64,000 nt of DNA from Arthrobacter ramosus (GTDB lineage: Bacteria; Actinomycetota; Actinomycetes; Actinomycetales; Micrococcaceae): the NCBI RefSeq assembly GCF_039535095.1, contig NZ_BAAAWN010000001.1, positions 2,914,001-2,978,000 on the forward strand. Direction: 5' to 3'. The translations under genes were made by a program, and so were the position numbers. The notes beneath the pieces were generated by a model. That model did not search any database and was not told the origin of the DNA. It worked only from the letters and a program-made list of their open reading frames with translations. Below are positions 38,179 to 47,593 of the stretch, in pieces (positions within the stretch are counted from its first letter, which is position 1; every line of letters starts with the position of its first letter).

Positions 38179-38361
38179 GGGCTACGGCCTGGACAGCTCC
38201 CTCCGCCAATGAGGCTCCGTAGCCGGTTCCACCGGCCAGAGCTCCCGAATACAGTTACGTCAACGGGGCACCGGTCCCGCCGCGAGGCGCCGCCGGTGCC
38301 CTTGGCGTTTAACCGTGGTCGCCTCGGCAGGCGGGCCACGGCTCCGGTAACGTGATGGACT

Positions 38362-39579
38362 ATGCCAGCGTCATCTCTCCACACCGGACAGTCACGTCCA
38401 GCTTCCGCTTCCCGGCAGCTCTCCCGTCCGCTTGTGGCTGGAATTGTGACCGCGCTGGTCGGCTTCACTTCATCCTTCGCGGTGGTGCTCGCGGGCCTTC
38501 GGGCGGTCGGGGCCACCCAGGAACAGGCCGCCAGCGGGCTCCTGGCCCTCACCCTCACCTTCGGGCTCGGCGTTCTCTGGCTTTCCTGGCGGTCGCGCTT
38601 GCCTGTCACGCTTGCGTGGTCGACGCCCGGTGCGGCTTTGCTCGCAGGAACCGGAGTGCCCGACGGCGGGTGGCCGGCCGCCGTCGGCGCCTTCCTCATC
38701 GCTGGTGTACTGATCGCCCTCACGGGGCTTATTCCTGCCCTTGGAAAGCTGATGGCGAAGATTCCAACGGCCCTCGCCCAGGCGATGCTGGCCGGGGTGC
38801 TTCTGTCCCTCTGCCTTGCCCCGTTCAAAGCCTTGGGCACCGCTCCCTTGCTGGTGGCTCCCGTGATCCTCTGCTGGCTGGTCATGATGAAACTGGCGCC
38901 CCGCTGGTCGGTACCTGCCGCGCTGTTGGTGGCTCTCGCAGTCATCGGAATCTACATCGTGGTCAACGGCGTGAGCATCCCCACGAACCGGCTGTTGCCT
39001 GAATTGCATTGGACCACTCCCGCTTTCACGCTCAGCACGGTGGCCGGTATCGCCTTGCCCCTGTTCATTGTCACCATGGCTTCCCAGAACATTCCGGGGG
39101 TGGCAGTGCTGAAGTCCTTCGGCTACACCGTCCCGTGGCGCCAGTCGATGCTGGTGACAGGGGCAGGGACTGCGCTGGGGGCTCCCTTTGGCGGACATGC
39201 GATCAACCTCGCCGCGTTGAGCGCTGCGCTGGCTGCGGGAGAAGAAGCAGGTGGGGACCGGGGCCGGCGCTGGATCGCCGCCTTCACGTCAGGCCTGGCC
39301 TACCTCGTGTTGGCAGCCTTCTCCGCCGCGCTGGTGACCGTCGTGGCGGCCGCACCGCCAGGGCTCCTTGAAGCTGTCGCGGGCTTGGCGCTGCTGGGCA
39401 CCCTGGCCTCCGCCATCGCCTCGGCGCTGGCTATCGCCGAAGAACGCATCGGGGCCTCTGTGACGTTCCTGATCGCAGCCTCGGGCCTCAGCTTCGCTGG
39501 CATCGGCGCCGCGTTCTGGGCACTTGCCGCCGGAATCCTGGTGCGTTGGGTCCTCAAGCCGCGGGAGCCCCAAAAGTAG
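38362..39579 (+). CDS. benE: BenE-family benzoate/H+ symporter-like transporter
   Basis: The 405-residue membrane protein has about 11-12 helices and BenE-type segments: GIVTALVGFTSSFAVVLAGL near the N-terminus, LAWSTPGAALLA, FIVTMASQNIPGVAVLKSFGY and APFGGHAINLAALSAAL. The family imports benzoate in the few cases tested, but many members have unknown substrates, and no benzoate catabolic genes are near. ATG at 38362 agrees with the family start. It converges with zapE, the two stops being 18 bp apart. Confidence 0.88.
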   Translation: MPASSLHTGQSRPASASRQLSRPLVAGIVTALVGFTSSFAVVLAGLRAVGATQEQAASGLLALTLTFGLGVLWLSWRSRLPVTLAWSTPGAALLAGTGVPDGGWPAAVGAFLIAGVLIALTGLIPALGKLMAKIPTALAQAMLAGVLLSLCLAPFKALGTAPLLVAPVILCWLVMMKLAPRWSVPAALLVALAVIGIYIVVNGVSIPTNRLLPELHWTTPAFTLSTVAGIALPLFIVTMASQNIPGVAVLKSFGYTVPWRQSMLVTGAGTALGAPFGGHAINLAALSAALAAGEEAGGDRGRRWIAAFTSGLAYLVLAAFSAALVTVVAAAPPGLLEAVAGLALLGTLASAIASALAIAEERIGASVTFLIAASGLSFAGIGAAFWALAAGILVRWVLKPREPQK

Positions 39580-39597
39580 AGCGTGGCAGGAGGTTTC

Positions 39598-40635
39598 CTA
39601 CGAAGGCTCGTGGTTTTGGCCCTCACGCGCCAGGGCGGTCAGACGGGACACGGCGCGGAAGTATTTCTTCATGTACCCGCCGGTCATCATTTCCTCGGTG
39701 AAGAGCTTGTCAAAGGGCACGCCGCTGGCAAGGATCGGGACGTCCTTGTCGTACAGGCGGTCGGCCAGCACCACGAAGCGAAGGGCAACGGCCTGCTCCG
39801 TAATGGTTTCGACGTTGCGCCAGACAACTGCATCGATTCCTGAGATCAGCTTGCGATAACGGCTGGGATGCACGCCGGCAAGGTGGTCGATCAGGCCGCG
39901 GAAATCGTCCATGGCCACGGTCTGGCCATCGAACTCGGCATGCATCTGCCTCTTGAGGTCTTCGGTCTTCAACGGTGCCGGAGCGGCGGGCAAGCCGCGG
40001 TGCCTGAAGTCTTCCCCGTCGATCCTGACAACATCGAACTGGTCCGCAAGGACCTGGATTTCCCGCTGGAAGTCGACGGCGGCAAAGCGGCCGTCCCCCA
40101 GTGAACCAGGCAAAGTGTTGGACGTGGCAGCGAGCTTCACACCGGCGTCGGACAATTCACGCATGAGGCGGGACATCAGCACCGTGTCGCCCGGATCGTC
40201 GAGCTCAAATTCGTCAATGCAGACCAGCTTATAGCTGCTCAAAGCCTCCACGGTCTTCCGGAAGGACAGGGCGCCGACCAGGTTGGTGTACTCCACGAAC
40301 GTCCCGAAGGCTTTCGGCCCCGGGGTCGAGTGCCACAGGGAAGCCAGCAGGTGGGTCTTTCCGACGCCGAATCCGCCGTCGAGGTAGATGCCCGCCCGGC
40401 TGTTGACCTTCTTGCCGAAGAGGCGTTTGAACAGGCCGTCTCCGTCTCCGGCTCCCACCGTCGCACCGAACGCTTCCAGGGCCTTGACCGCGGCCGCTTG
40501 GCTGGGCTGGTTCGGATCAGGCCGGTAGCTCTTGAAGGACACCTCTCCGAACCGTGGCGAAGGGTAGAAACCCTTGAGAATCTCATCCGCTGAGACCGCC
40601 GGCGTGCGCGCGACGAGCTGTTCGATCTGTACCAA
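39598..40635 (-). CDS. zapE: AFG1/ZapE-like P-loop ATPase
   Basis: The 345-residue protein has the Walker A sequence GGFGVGKTHLLASLWH, Walker B VCIDEFELDDPGD and the family segments FYPSPRFGEVSF and RLMRELSDAGVKLAATSNT. ZapE associates with the division ring in Gram-negative bacteria, and mitochondrial AFG1 relatives aid complex assembly; its actinobacterial role is untested. The start is uncertain: a TTG at 40635 (LVQIEQL) is suggested by the family N-terminus though its ribosome site is weak; the frame runs on to 40791 without family residues. Confidence 0.9.
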   Translation of the reverse strand: MVQIEQLVARTPAVSADEILKGFYPSPRFGEVSFKSYRPDPNQPSQAAAVKALEAFGATVGAGDGDGLFKRLFGKKVNSRAGIYLDGGFGVGKTHLLASLWHSTPGPKAFGTFVEYTNLVGALSFRKTVEALSSYKLVCIDEFELDDPGDTVLMSRLMRELSDAGVKLAATSNTLPGSLGDGRFAAVDFQREIQVLADQFDVVRIDGEDFRHRGLPAAPAPLKTEDLKRQMHAEFDGQTVAMDDFRGLIDHLAGVHPSRYRKLISGIDAVVWRNVETITEQAVALRFVVLADRLYDKDVPILASGVPFDKLFTEEMMTGGYMKKYFRAVSRLTALAREGQNHEPS

Positions 40636-40843
40636 TGCGGTCCGTTCTTCGTGTCGTAAGTCCCCAGCAAGAATACCGGCAATGCCACGCCCCGGGCGGA
40701 CACGTGATGAAGGCCATATTTCACCATATGAACGGGGAGGAGCTTTAGACCCCGGCCCTCGATACTGTGGGATTGGGGCCGGGCACGTCATATCGCCCGG
40801 CGCCGCCCGGTGTCAGTGAAAGTGTCAGTGAAAGGCCATACAA

Positions 40844-41767
40844 ATGTCCTACCCCGTTGAACAGAACGAGAAGTTCGCCGCGTACTCCCACCCCGAACGC
40901 CTGGTGTCCACCGAGTGGCTCGCCGCGGCCCTTGAAGGCGGCGCGCTTGGCGACGGCAAGCTGGTTGTTGTCGAATCCGACGAAGATGTCCTCCTGTACG
41001 AGACCGGCCACATTCCGGGCGCAGTCAAGATCGACTGGCACACGGACCTGAACGATGAAGTCACCCGGGATTACGTCGACGGTGAAGCGTTCGCAGCCCT
41101 CGCAGCCGCCAAAGGCATCTCGCGGGACACCACCGTGGTGATCTACGGCGACAAGTCCAACTGGTGGGCCGCCTACGCCCTCTGGGTATTCACGCTCTTC
41201 GGCCACGAAGACGTCCGGCTTCTGGACGGCGGCCGCGACAAGTGGATCGCCGAAGGCCGCGAAATCACCACCGACGTCCCCCAGCCCACCCCGGGCGAGT
41301 ACCCCGTGATCGAACGGAACGACGCACCCATCCGCGCCTTCAAGGATGACGTCCTGGCTCACTTCGGCAAGCCGCTGATCGACGTCCGCTCCCCCGAGGA
41401 ATACACCGGCCAGCGCACCCACATGCCGGCCTACCCCGAAGAGGGCGCCCTGCGCGGGGGGCACATCCCCACCGCAGCCTCCATCCCGTGGGCACGCGCC
41501 GCTGCCGAAGATGGCACGTACCGCAACCGGACCGAACTTGAGGCCCTCTACCTCGGGGAAGCCGGCCTCACGGAAGGCGACGACGTCGTGGCCTACTGCC
41601 GCATCGGCGAGCGTTCCAGCCACACCTGGTTCGCACTGAAGTACCTGCTTGGTTTCGAAACGGTCCGCAACTACGACGGTTCCTGGACGGAGTGGGGCAA
41701 TGCAGTGCGCGTCCCGATCGTCAAGGGCGCCGAGCGGGGTTCCGTCCCCGCACTCGCCGGAAAGTAG
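40844..41767 (+). CDS. sseA: Thiosulfate/3-mercaptopyruvate sulfurtransferase (rhodanese)
   Basis: The 307-residue protein has two rhodanese domains: an inactive N-terminal one ([16 protein letters not shown]) and a C-terminal one with the catalytic loop [24 protein letters not shown] is the thiosulfate-type loop of actinobacterial SseA/CysA enzymes. It takes a sulfane sulfur on the cysteine and passes it on. The SufE-like gene lies 101 bp downstream on the same strand, a pairing that suggests a local sulfur relay. Confidence 0.95.
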   Translation: MSYPVEQNEKFAAYSHPERLVSTEWLAAALEGGALGDGKLVVVESDEDVLLYETGHIPGAVKIDWHTDLNDEVTRDYVDGEAFAALAAAKGISRDTTVVIYGDKSNWWAAYALWVFTLFGHEDVRLLDGGRDKWIAEGREITTDVPQPTPGEYPVIERNDAPIRAFKDDVLAHFGKPLIDVRSPEEYTGQRTHMPAYPEEGALRGGHIPTAASIPWARAAAEDGTYRNRTELEALYLGEAGLTEGDDVVAYCRIGERSSHTWFALKYLLGFETVRNYDGSWTEWGNAVRVPIVKGAERGSVPALAGK

Positions 41768-41868
41768 TCCGGAATCCCTGTGCCTTGCCGTATCGGCCTG
41801 CCAAATTGGCTAGGCCATTTCGAAGCAACGGGGGCCAGACCGGCCAGGACTTGCGTAAGCTGGAAGTG

Positions 41869-42324
41869 ATGAGTACCAATACTTTGCCCGCCGCACTGGC
41901 GGAAATTGTCGATGACTTTCAAGCATTGACCGAGCCCGATCGCCTTCAGCTGCTGCTTGATTTCTCGCGCGGGCTCCCGGCCCTGCCGGAACGGCTGCTG
42001 GACCACCCTGAGCTCCTGGAGCAAGTGGTGGAGTGCCAGTCGCCCCTGTTCCTGACCATCGAGCAGGAAAAGAAGCCCGACGGCGTCGCCTACCGCTTGT
42101 TTTTCAAGGCACCGCCGGAGGCGCCCACCACGCGCGGCTTTGCGGGCGTTTTGCACGAAGGCCTGGACGGGCTGACTGCCGCAGAGATCCTGGCTGTTCC
42201 GGATGACATGCCGGAACTGCTGGGCCTCACCCGCGCAATCACACCGCTGCGCATGCGTGGCATGACGGCCATGCTGGGGCGGATCAAGCGCAAAGTCGCC
42301 GCGGCGGACCGCTTGTTGTCCTGA
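41869..42324 (+). CDS. sufE: SufE-like sulfur acceptor protein
   Basis: The 151-residue protein has the SufE fold features DDFQALTEPDRLQLLLDF and the acceptor cysteine C56 in VVECQSPLFL, followed by HEGLDGLTAAEILAVPDDM. SufE accepts persulfide sulfur and hands it to scaffold or acceptor proteins; here its donor may be the upstream rhodanese rather than a SufS desulfurase. ATG at 41869 is preferred to the longer frame from 41692, which overlaps the rhodanese gene. Confidence 0.92.
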   Translation: MSTNTLPAALAEIVDDFQALTEPDRLQLLLDFSRGLPALPERLLDHPELLEQVVECQSPLFLTIEQEKKPDGVAYRLFFKAPPEAPTTRGFAGVLHEGLDGLTAAEILAVPDDMPELLGLTRAITPLRMRGMTAMLGRIKRKVAAADRLLS

Positions 42325-42339
42325 TCCGGGGTACCGGGA

Positions 42340-42831
42340 ATGGCCAAGAAACTAGCTTCACAGGGAACGCCGGCCACAGCCATACTTGCTGCGGCCGGCG
42401 TTCCTTTCACCCTGCACCCCTATGTGCATGATCCTTCGGCGGCGAGCTACGGGCTTGAGGCGGCCGAGGTCCTGGGTATCGATCCCGGCCGGGTCTTCAA
42501 GACCTTGATGGTGGACATTGAAGGCAAGCTCGCGGTGGGCATCGTCCCGGTGAGTGGCACCCTTGACCTCAAGGCAATCGCTGCGGCTCTCGGATCCAAG
42601 AAGGCCACCATGGCCGATCCCAAAATGGCCGAGCGACGCACCGGCTATGTCCTGGGCGGGATTTCCCCTCTGGGCCAACGCCAGCCATCGCCCACTGTGC
42701 TCGACGAATCGGCGTTGGCCTTCGGCACGGTCCTCGTTTCCGGTGGACGCCGTGGCCTGGACATTGAGCTGGATCCCGCAGACCTTATCCGGCTGACCGG
42801 CGCTCTGACTGCCCTGATCGGCAGCCCTTAG
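42340..42831 (+). CDS. ybaK: Cys-tRNA(Pro)/Cys-tRNA deacylase (YbaK/EbsC)
   Basis: This 163-residue protein clears mischarged aminoacyl-tRNA, chiefly Cys-tRNA(Pro). It has YGLEAAEVLGIDPGRVFKTLMVD with the catalytic Lys, KKATMADPKMAERRTGYVLGGISPLG and DIELDPADLIRL. It begins 15 bp after the sufE stop. It is convergent with the alpha/beta hydrolase gene. Confidence 0.94.
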   Translation: MAKKLASQGTPATAILAAAGVPFTLHPYVHDPSAASYGLEAAEVLGIDPGRVFKTLMVDIEGKLAVGIVPVSGTLDLKAIAAALGSKKATMADPKMAERRTGYVLGGISPLGQRQPSPTVLDESALAFGTVLVSGGRRGLDIELDPADLIRLTGALTALIGSP

Positions 42832-42880
42832 CAAACGCCGGGCGCCGCGCAATTACTCTCAGGCCGCCGCCGGCCCGCCC

Positions 42881-44131
42881 TCAACCCGACACCGGCCCGC
42901 TACGGGGCGTGAGGTGCGGAGCGAGCCACGAGCGTACCAGCCGCTCCCACTTCTGCGGATCCACGTTCCACTCTTTCGTGTGGCGCGCGCCTTCGAAGGG
43001 TTCAAAGGTGACCATCTCCGGATTCTTTTCGGCGAGGCTGGCCGAGGGTTCGTACGGAACGTACTCATCATCCACACTGTGGATTACCAACGTCGGAGTC
43101 CGTAGTTCGACGGCGCGGGCATCCCAGTCCATTGCCTTCAAGTCGACGGGCGCGGCCAGGCCGGTAAGGCGCCGGCCCAACGGATGCCCCAACATCAGCT
43201 GCCCGTAACGGCCCACGGCGTAGGGGATCCTGTTGATCTGAGCGTGGTGTGCCAGGACGTTGACCCAGTTGATCACCGGTGCGTCCAGGACCATGGCCCT
43301 GATCACATGGCGGTGATGCGAAAGATCGGCAGTCTGCAGGCAGATCGCCCCGCCCATCGACCATCCGAACAGGACCACCTCGTGGGCGCCGTGGGCGAGT
43401 GCGTACTCAATGGCGGCGTCGACGTCGTGCCATTCAGTGGACCCCAGGCCGTACCGCCCGTCCGGGGCAGACGGCGCCAGGCCGTCGTTCCGGTAGGAAA
43501 CCAGCAGGCTGTCGAGTCCGAGATCGTGCGCGACGCGCACCGCGCGCAAGCCTTCGAGGCGGGTAGCACCCCGGCCATGGACCATGATCGCCCACACCTT
43601 CGCGGGCTTCGCTGCGCCTGACGGAATCAGCCACGCAGGCGCCTGGCCACCCTCGACATCGATCTGTACATCTTCCGAATCCAGGCCAAGCGCCGCCGGG
43701 GAGTCGTAGACGGCACCGCTCCACCATCCGCGCCGGGCCGTTGCCAGATCACCGCTGTAGACTTCCTCGACTTCGCGCTGCACCGTCCGCTCCGCGGGCG
43801 AATAGGATATGATCCGGCCGATCCGCGCGAACCCGGTTCCCCCGGCGAAAATGAGGCTGAACACGCCGTCGATGGTGGTGTCCGGGGTAGCTGCGAGGAT
43901 GACCTGAAGCCCGTTGTCACCGCGCACCACCGCCAACACCTCTTGGTCAGCCTCGCGCACTGAGGGGGTGATGACCCGCCGGGCGAAATAGGCTGCGAGC
44001 GCCGAAGACCCTGCGCCCAGCAAGCCGGCAATGCTGCTTCCTGCAACGATCCCCGCAACGGTCCATTTGGCGCGGGCGGACATTTTCGCACCGTTCTCAA
44101 CGGTTGGCGCAGCTCGGGTCATGGATGCCAT
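42881..44131 (-). CDS. Alpha/beta hydrolase with N-terminal membrane anchor
   Basis: The 416-residue protein has a hydrophobic segment at about residues 22-45 (WTVAGIVAGSSIAGLLGAG) likely to anchor it in the membrane, then a beta-rich region and a C-terminal alpha/beta hydrolase domain. Catalytic residues are visible: nucleophile Ser in GWSMGGA, Asp in HSVDDEYVP and His in GARHTKEW; VHGRGATRLEG is the oxyanion region. The middle part before the hydrolase domain is unassigned. Substrate unknown. The ATG at 44131 has GGGAG 9 nt upstream. Confidence 0.87.
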   Translation of the reverse strand: MASMTRAAPTVENGAKMSARAKWTVAGIVAGSSIAGLLGAGSSALAAYFARRVITPSVREADQEVLAVVRGDNGLQVILAATPDTTIDGVFSLIFAGGTGFARIGRIISYSPAERTVQREVEEVYSGDLATARRGWWSGAVYDSPAALGLDSEDVQIDVEGGQAPAWLIPSGAAKPAKVWAIMVHGRGATRLEGLRAVRVAHDLGLDSLLVSYRNDGLAPSAPDGRYGLGSTEWHDVDAAIEYALAHGAHEVVLFGWSMGGAICLQTADLSHHRHVIRAMVLDAPVINWVNVLAHHAQINRIPYAVGRYGQLMLGHPLGRRLTGLAAPVDLKAMDWDARAVELRTPTLVIHSVDDEYVPYEPSASLAEKNPEMVTFEPFEGARHTKEWNVDPQKWERLVRSWLAPHLTPRSGPVSG

Positions 44132-44272
44132 GTGACCATTCTCCCGGTTGCATGGCCGTGTTCCGAACAGCGCCCTCTGTGGCGTTTCCTCCCGGGAGGC
44201 AGCGCCACAGCAAGAACAGAATTGCCGCGCTAAACCGTGCCTCCCGGCGCGGCTCAGGTCTACGCTGTAGCC

Positions 44273-44764
44273 ATGAGTGAACCAATCGTCATCCTTACCG
44301 AAGAGCCTCTCGGCCCGGACGACCGCGTCAATATTGCCAAACTGATCGACGGCGGAGACTCGCCCCTGGTGGTGTTGGTGCCCGCTAACACAGAACGGCA
44401 CTTGTTGGTGGACTTCCTCGAGAACCTCTCGTTGCTTGAAGTAGCCAAGGCATTCCGGGATCTGCTCGCAGAGGCACCTGATCCCCAGTCGGAGCGGGCC
44501 CAGGCTGCTGAGGCCTTGTCAGCGTCCCTGGCGGCCCTGGAAGGGCTGGGTGGCGGGGTGACGGGTGAAATAGTCGACGGCGGTCCCGTGGAGGGCTTGG
44601 TGTCCAAGGTCAAGGCACTCAATGCGGCACAGGCCGTCGTGGTCACGCGCCCGCACGCGATTGCCGATACCTTCCACACAGACTGGGCGAACAAGGCGCA
44701 GGACCAGCTGGGGCTTCCCGTGCTGCATCTCTATGCGGGCTCGGGATTTATCGGCGACTCGTGA
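44273..44764 (+). CDS. Conserved actinobacterial protein of unknown function
   Basis: The 163-residue protein is acidic and soluble, with an N-terminal alternation (IVILTEEPLGPDDRVNIAKL), a central helical Ala/Leu-rich part and a C-terminal VVVTRPHAIADTFHTDWANKAQ followed by LPVLHLYAGSGFIGDS. The final strand-and-glycine pattern resembles nucleotide-binding alpha/beta proteins, possibly universal-stress-like, but no P-loop or known motif is present. It lies 13 bp before msrB and is probably co-transcribed with it. I do not recognise the family. Confidence 0.75.
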   Translation: MSEPIVILTEEPLGPDDRVNIAKLIDGGDSPLVVLVPANTERHLLVDFLENLSLLEVAKAFRDLLAEAPDPQSERAQAAEALSASLAALEGLGGGVTGEIVDGGPVEGLVSKVKALNAAQAVVVTRPHAIADTFHTDWANKAQDQLGLPVLHLYAGSGFIGDS

Positions 44765-44777
44765 GCGTTGAGACAGC

Positions 44778-45269
44778 ATGAGCACTGCAGATAACAAGAA
44801 GTACTTCCAAGCCGCGGACCCCTTGGCCGGGGTTCCCCTCCAGGATGTCCCGAAGGACGGGCAATGCGTGGAGAAAACGGACGCGGAGTGGCGCGAGGAA
44901 CTTACCCCGGAGGAGTTCAGGGTCCTTCGCCAGGCCGGAACGGAACGCCCGTACACGGGTGAGTACTGGGACACCCATACAGCAGGCGTGTACCAGTGCC
45001 GGGCGTGCGGCGCAGAGCTTTTCACCAGCAACGAGAAATTCGATTCCCATTGCGGCTGGCCGTCTTTCTGGGCACCGCTAGCGGAAGGCACCGTCCGGTA
45101 CATCCATGACCGTACTTTGGGAATGGAACGGGTGGAGGTCCGCTGCGCCAATTGCGATTCACACTTGGGACACGTTTTCGAGGGTGAGGGCTACGGCACA
45201 CCTACGGACCAGCGGTATTGCATAAACTCCGTTTCGCTCAAGCTTGTCGAATCCCCGGCCGGGCAGTAG
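44778..45269 (+). CDS. msrB: Peptide-methionine (R)-S-oxide reductase
   Basis: The 163-residue enzyme reduces methionine R-sulfoxide in proteins. It has the zinc cysteines CRAC (C74, C77) and CANC (C123, C126), HCGWPSFW (C92 region) and the catalytic C148 in RYCINS. It begins a few bases after the unknown gene. A 56-bp imperfect palindrome follows about 50 bp after the stop. Confidence 0.97.
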   Translation: MSTADNKKYFQAADPLAGVPLQDVPKDGQCVEKTDAEWREELTPEEFRVLRQAGTERPYTGEYWDTHTAGVYQCRACGAELFTSNEKFDSHCGWPSFWAPLAEGTVRYIHDRTLGMERVEVRCANCDSHLGHVFEGEGYGTPTDQRYCINSVSLKLVESPAGQ

Positions 45270-45318
45270 TCCCGGGCGGTACGTCCGCGCCCTGGATCCC
45301 CAAGCCAAGGCGAAGCTA

Positions 45319-45374
45319 CCGGCAGTCCCCCGAAGGCCAGCCCTCCCCGGGCTGGATCTTCCGGGGGCTGCCGG
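45319..45374. terminator. Long hairpin after msrB
   Basis: CCGGCAG-CCCCCGAAG-CCAGCCC pairs with GGGCTGG-CTTCCGGGGG-CTGCCGG with few mismatches over about 25 bp. No U-tract follows. It is 49 bp after the msrB stop and about 105 bp before the next gene. Confidence 0.65.
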
Positions 45375-45479
45375 AACCACTTGCGAAAGAGTTTCTTATG
45401 CTCGGGCCACTTTTGAATTAGCGACTCTGGCCGCTTGCTACGCTCACCTCAGAACAATGATTCTTGAGGAAAGGCACCG

Positions 45480-46856
45480 TTGACGATGACCACCACCGTT
45501 ACCACCACCCGTCCACGCATCACCTCGGACAACCGGGACTGGATCTCCCTGAAGGCCGCAGCCACCGCCCTCCAGGCGTTCCAGGTCCAGGATGGTTCCA
45601 TCCAGGATTCCCTCCACCACGAGGCTGCCCGGGCCTACACGGCCACCATCATGGAGGCCATCAAGAGCCTGGCTCCCGCGTTCCCGCACGACGCCGCCTA
45701 TCTTGAACTCCTGGTCACGGACTTCGGCCGCTGGGCCGACGCCGGCTTCGGAGTCCCGGACTTCCTCGACTCGCTGCTGGCCTTCCAGCCGCAGCAACAC
45801 CGCGAAGACGGGCTCCAGCACCTCGTGGTGTTCCCCATGTACACCCAGAACGGCAGCACGAGCCGTCTTGTGGAAGCTGTCCTGATCGAGGTGATCTGGC
45901 CCGAGTTCATCGGCGCATTGGAGGCCGGCGAATACTCCAACAAGCTGTTCGTACCCATCCGTTTCCTGGACTTCACCCCCGGGTACGACACCAATTCGGC
46001 CGTGCTCTTTCCCGAGACCGTTGCCGTAAGGGAAACGCCTGCCTTCACGTGGGGCGCCATCTTCGCCGACCGTGAGGCCGCCCGCTTCCGCCGTGTCCTC
46101 AAAGCGGCCGCCGCAACGACATCCCTGAAGCTGCCCGCAGATGCAGCCGAGCTGTTGGATGACCAGGAACTCACGCAGCGGACATTCGTCATGTGGGACC
46201 TGATCCATGACCGCACCCACATGCGGGGCGACCTTCCCTTCGATCCGTTCATGATCAAGCAGCGGATGCCTTTCTTCCTCTATTCGCTCGAAGAGCTCCG
46301 CTGCGACCTGACAGCCTTCCGCGAATCCGTCCGGATCGAGAAGGACGAGGACGCTTCCCCCGACGCCCGGCGCCACGCGAAGCTCGTCCAGTACGCCGTC
46401 ATCTTCGACCGTATCTTCCGCTTCGCGATCACGGGCAACCGGGTCCGCAACTACGACGGCCTGGGCGGCCAGCTCCTCTTCGCCTGGATGCACCAGCACC
46501 ACGTCCTGCACTGGACCGACAGCAAGCTCAGCATCGACTGGGACGAGGCCGCCGACGTCGTCATCGAGCTCGGCGCCCGGATCGAAGAACTGTACTGGCG
46601 CTCCATCGACCGACCCAAGGCTGCCCACTGGCTCGCAGCGTATAAGCTCATTTCCGGTACTGTCACTCCGCACCCGGCTTCGGTCTGGGCGAAGGGCCCA
46701 GAGGCACTGCCGCTCGACGGACCGCCCCGCGGCCTCACCGACCAGGTCCTCGACGACGAATTCCCCCTGTCCATGTTCTACGAAGCACTGGAGAAGAAAA
46801 TGCGTCCGATCATCGAATCAACCACCGGTATCACCGGAACGACCGCAGCCTCATGA
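45480..46856 (+). CDS. DUF6421 family protein
   Basis: The 458-residue soluble protein has no recognisable catalytic domain. Notable segments are WPEFIGALEAGEYSNKLFVP, MWDLIHDRTHMRGDLPFDPF and LFAWMHQHHVLHW. It matches the actinobacterial DUF6421 family by these sequences, function unknown. The His/Asp pattern LIHDRTH and QHHVLHW could bind metal, but this is speculation. The TTG at 45480 has AGGAAAGG upstream at good spacing; the ATG at 45486 is the alternative. It overlaps the SDR gene by 4 nt (ATGA), so the two are very likely one functional unit. Confidence 0.85.
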   Translation: MTMTTTVTTTRPRITSDNRDWISLKAAATALQAFQVQDGSIQDSLHHEAARAYTATIMEAIKSLAPAFPHDAAYLELLVTDFGRWADAGFGVPDFLDSLLAFQPQQHREDGLQHLVVFPMYTQNGSTSRLVEAVLIEVIWPEFIGALEAGEYSNKLFVPIRFLDFTPGYDTNSAVLFPETVAVRETPAFTWGAIFADREAARFRRVLKAAAATTSLKLPADAAELLDDQELTQRTFVMWDLIHDRTHMRGDLPFDPFMIKQRMPFFLYSLEELRCDLTAFRESVRIEKDEDASPDARRHAKLVQYAVIFDRIFRFAITGNRVRNYDGLGGQLLFAWMHQHHVLHWTDSKLSIDWDEAADVVIELGARIEELYWRSIDRPKAAHWLAAYKLISGTVTPHPASVWAKGPEALPLDGPPRGLTDQVLDDEFPLSMFYEALEKKMRPIIESTTGITGTTAAS

Positions 46857-47584
46857 CCGGCGAACCGCTGACTGTCGTCGTCACCGGTGGCAGCAACTCC
46901 TCCGGCATCGCTGTCGCCCGCGCCTTCGCCCTGGCCGGGCACAGGGTCTTCACGATCGGCTCGAACGAGGCCCGCATCAAGGCCGCAGCGGCCGAGGCGG
47001 GCGACGACGTCACTCCCCTGGTGTGCGATCTTTCCCGGCTGGAGTCCGTGCGCGAACTCGCATCGGAGATCCACGGGAGCACGGAAGGGGTCGACGGCGT
47101 CATCCACCTGGTGGGAGGGTGGCGCGGCGCCAAGGGAATCGAAGACCAGCCCGACGAAGACTGGGCCGCCCTTGAGCAAAGCGCCGTTACCACCCTGAGA
47201 AACGTCTCCCGGGTCTTCTACAAGGATCTCGCTTCCTCCCCCACGGGACGTTTCGCCATGGTGAGTTCGACGGCGGTCGCCGCACCTACCGCCGGAGCCG
47301 CCACCTACGCGGCGGCCAAAGCTGCCGCGGAGACCTGGACCCTGGCCGTTGCCGACGGGTTCCGCCGCGATCAATCAGGAAACAAGGACGAACCCGTGGA
47401 GCAACACAGCGCAGCCGTCGTCTTCGTGGTGAAGTCACTCCTGGACGCGGCGATGCGGAGGGAACATCCAGAGCGGAAATTCCCCGGATACACGGACGTT
47501 GAAGACTTGGCGGCGGCCGCCGTCGGGCTCTTCGACAAGCCGGCAGCGGAACTGAACGGACAGCGCCTCCTCCTGGCCAAATAG
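46853..47584 (+). CDS. Short-chain dehydrogenase/reductase
   Basis: The 243-residue protein has the SDR cofactor motif TGGSNSSGIAVARAFAL, a LVGGW strand region, catalytic Ser in MVSSTAVAAP and the YAAAK tetrad. The insert DQSGNKDEPVEQHSA is unusual. The substrate is unknown. It is translationally coupled to the DUF6421 gene and 9 bp ahead of the threonine aldolase gene, so all three may share an mRNA. The missing classical TGxxxGxG spacing (TGGSNSSG) is within SDR variation. Confidence 0.88.
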   Translation: MTGEPLTVVVTGGSNSSGIAVARAFALAGHRVFTIGSNEARIKAAAAEAGDDVTPLVCDLSRLESVRELASEIHGSTEGVDGVIHLVGGWRGAKGIEDQPDEDWAALEQSAVTTLRNVSRVFYKDLASSPTGRFAMVSSTAVAAPTAGAATYAAAKAAAETWTLAVADGFRRDQSGNKDEPVEQHSAAVVFVVKSLLDAAMRREHPERKFPGYTDVEDLAAAAVGLFDKPAAELNGQRLLLAK

Positions 47585-47593
47585 ACTGAAAGC

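Noticed and set aside
39598..40791. Upstream start for zapE at 40791
   Set aside because: The extra 52 residues (MTCPAPIPQYRGPG...) have no family resemblance and would overlap the promoter region of the rhodanese gene.
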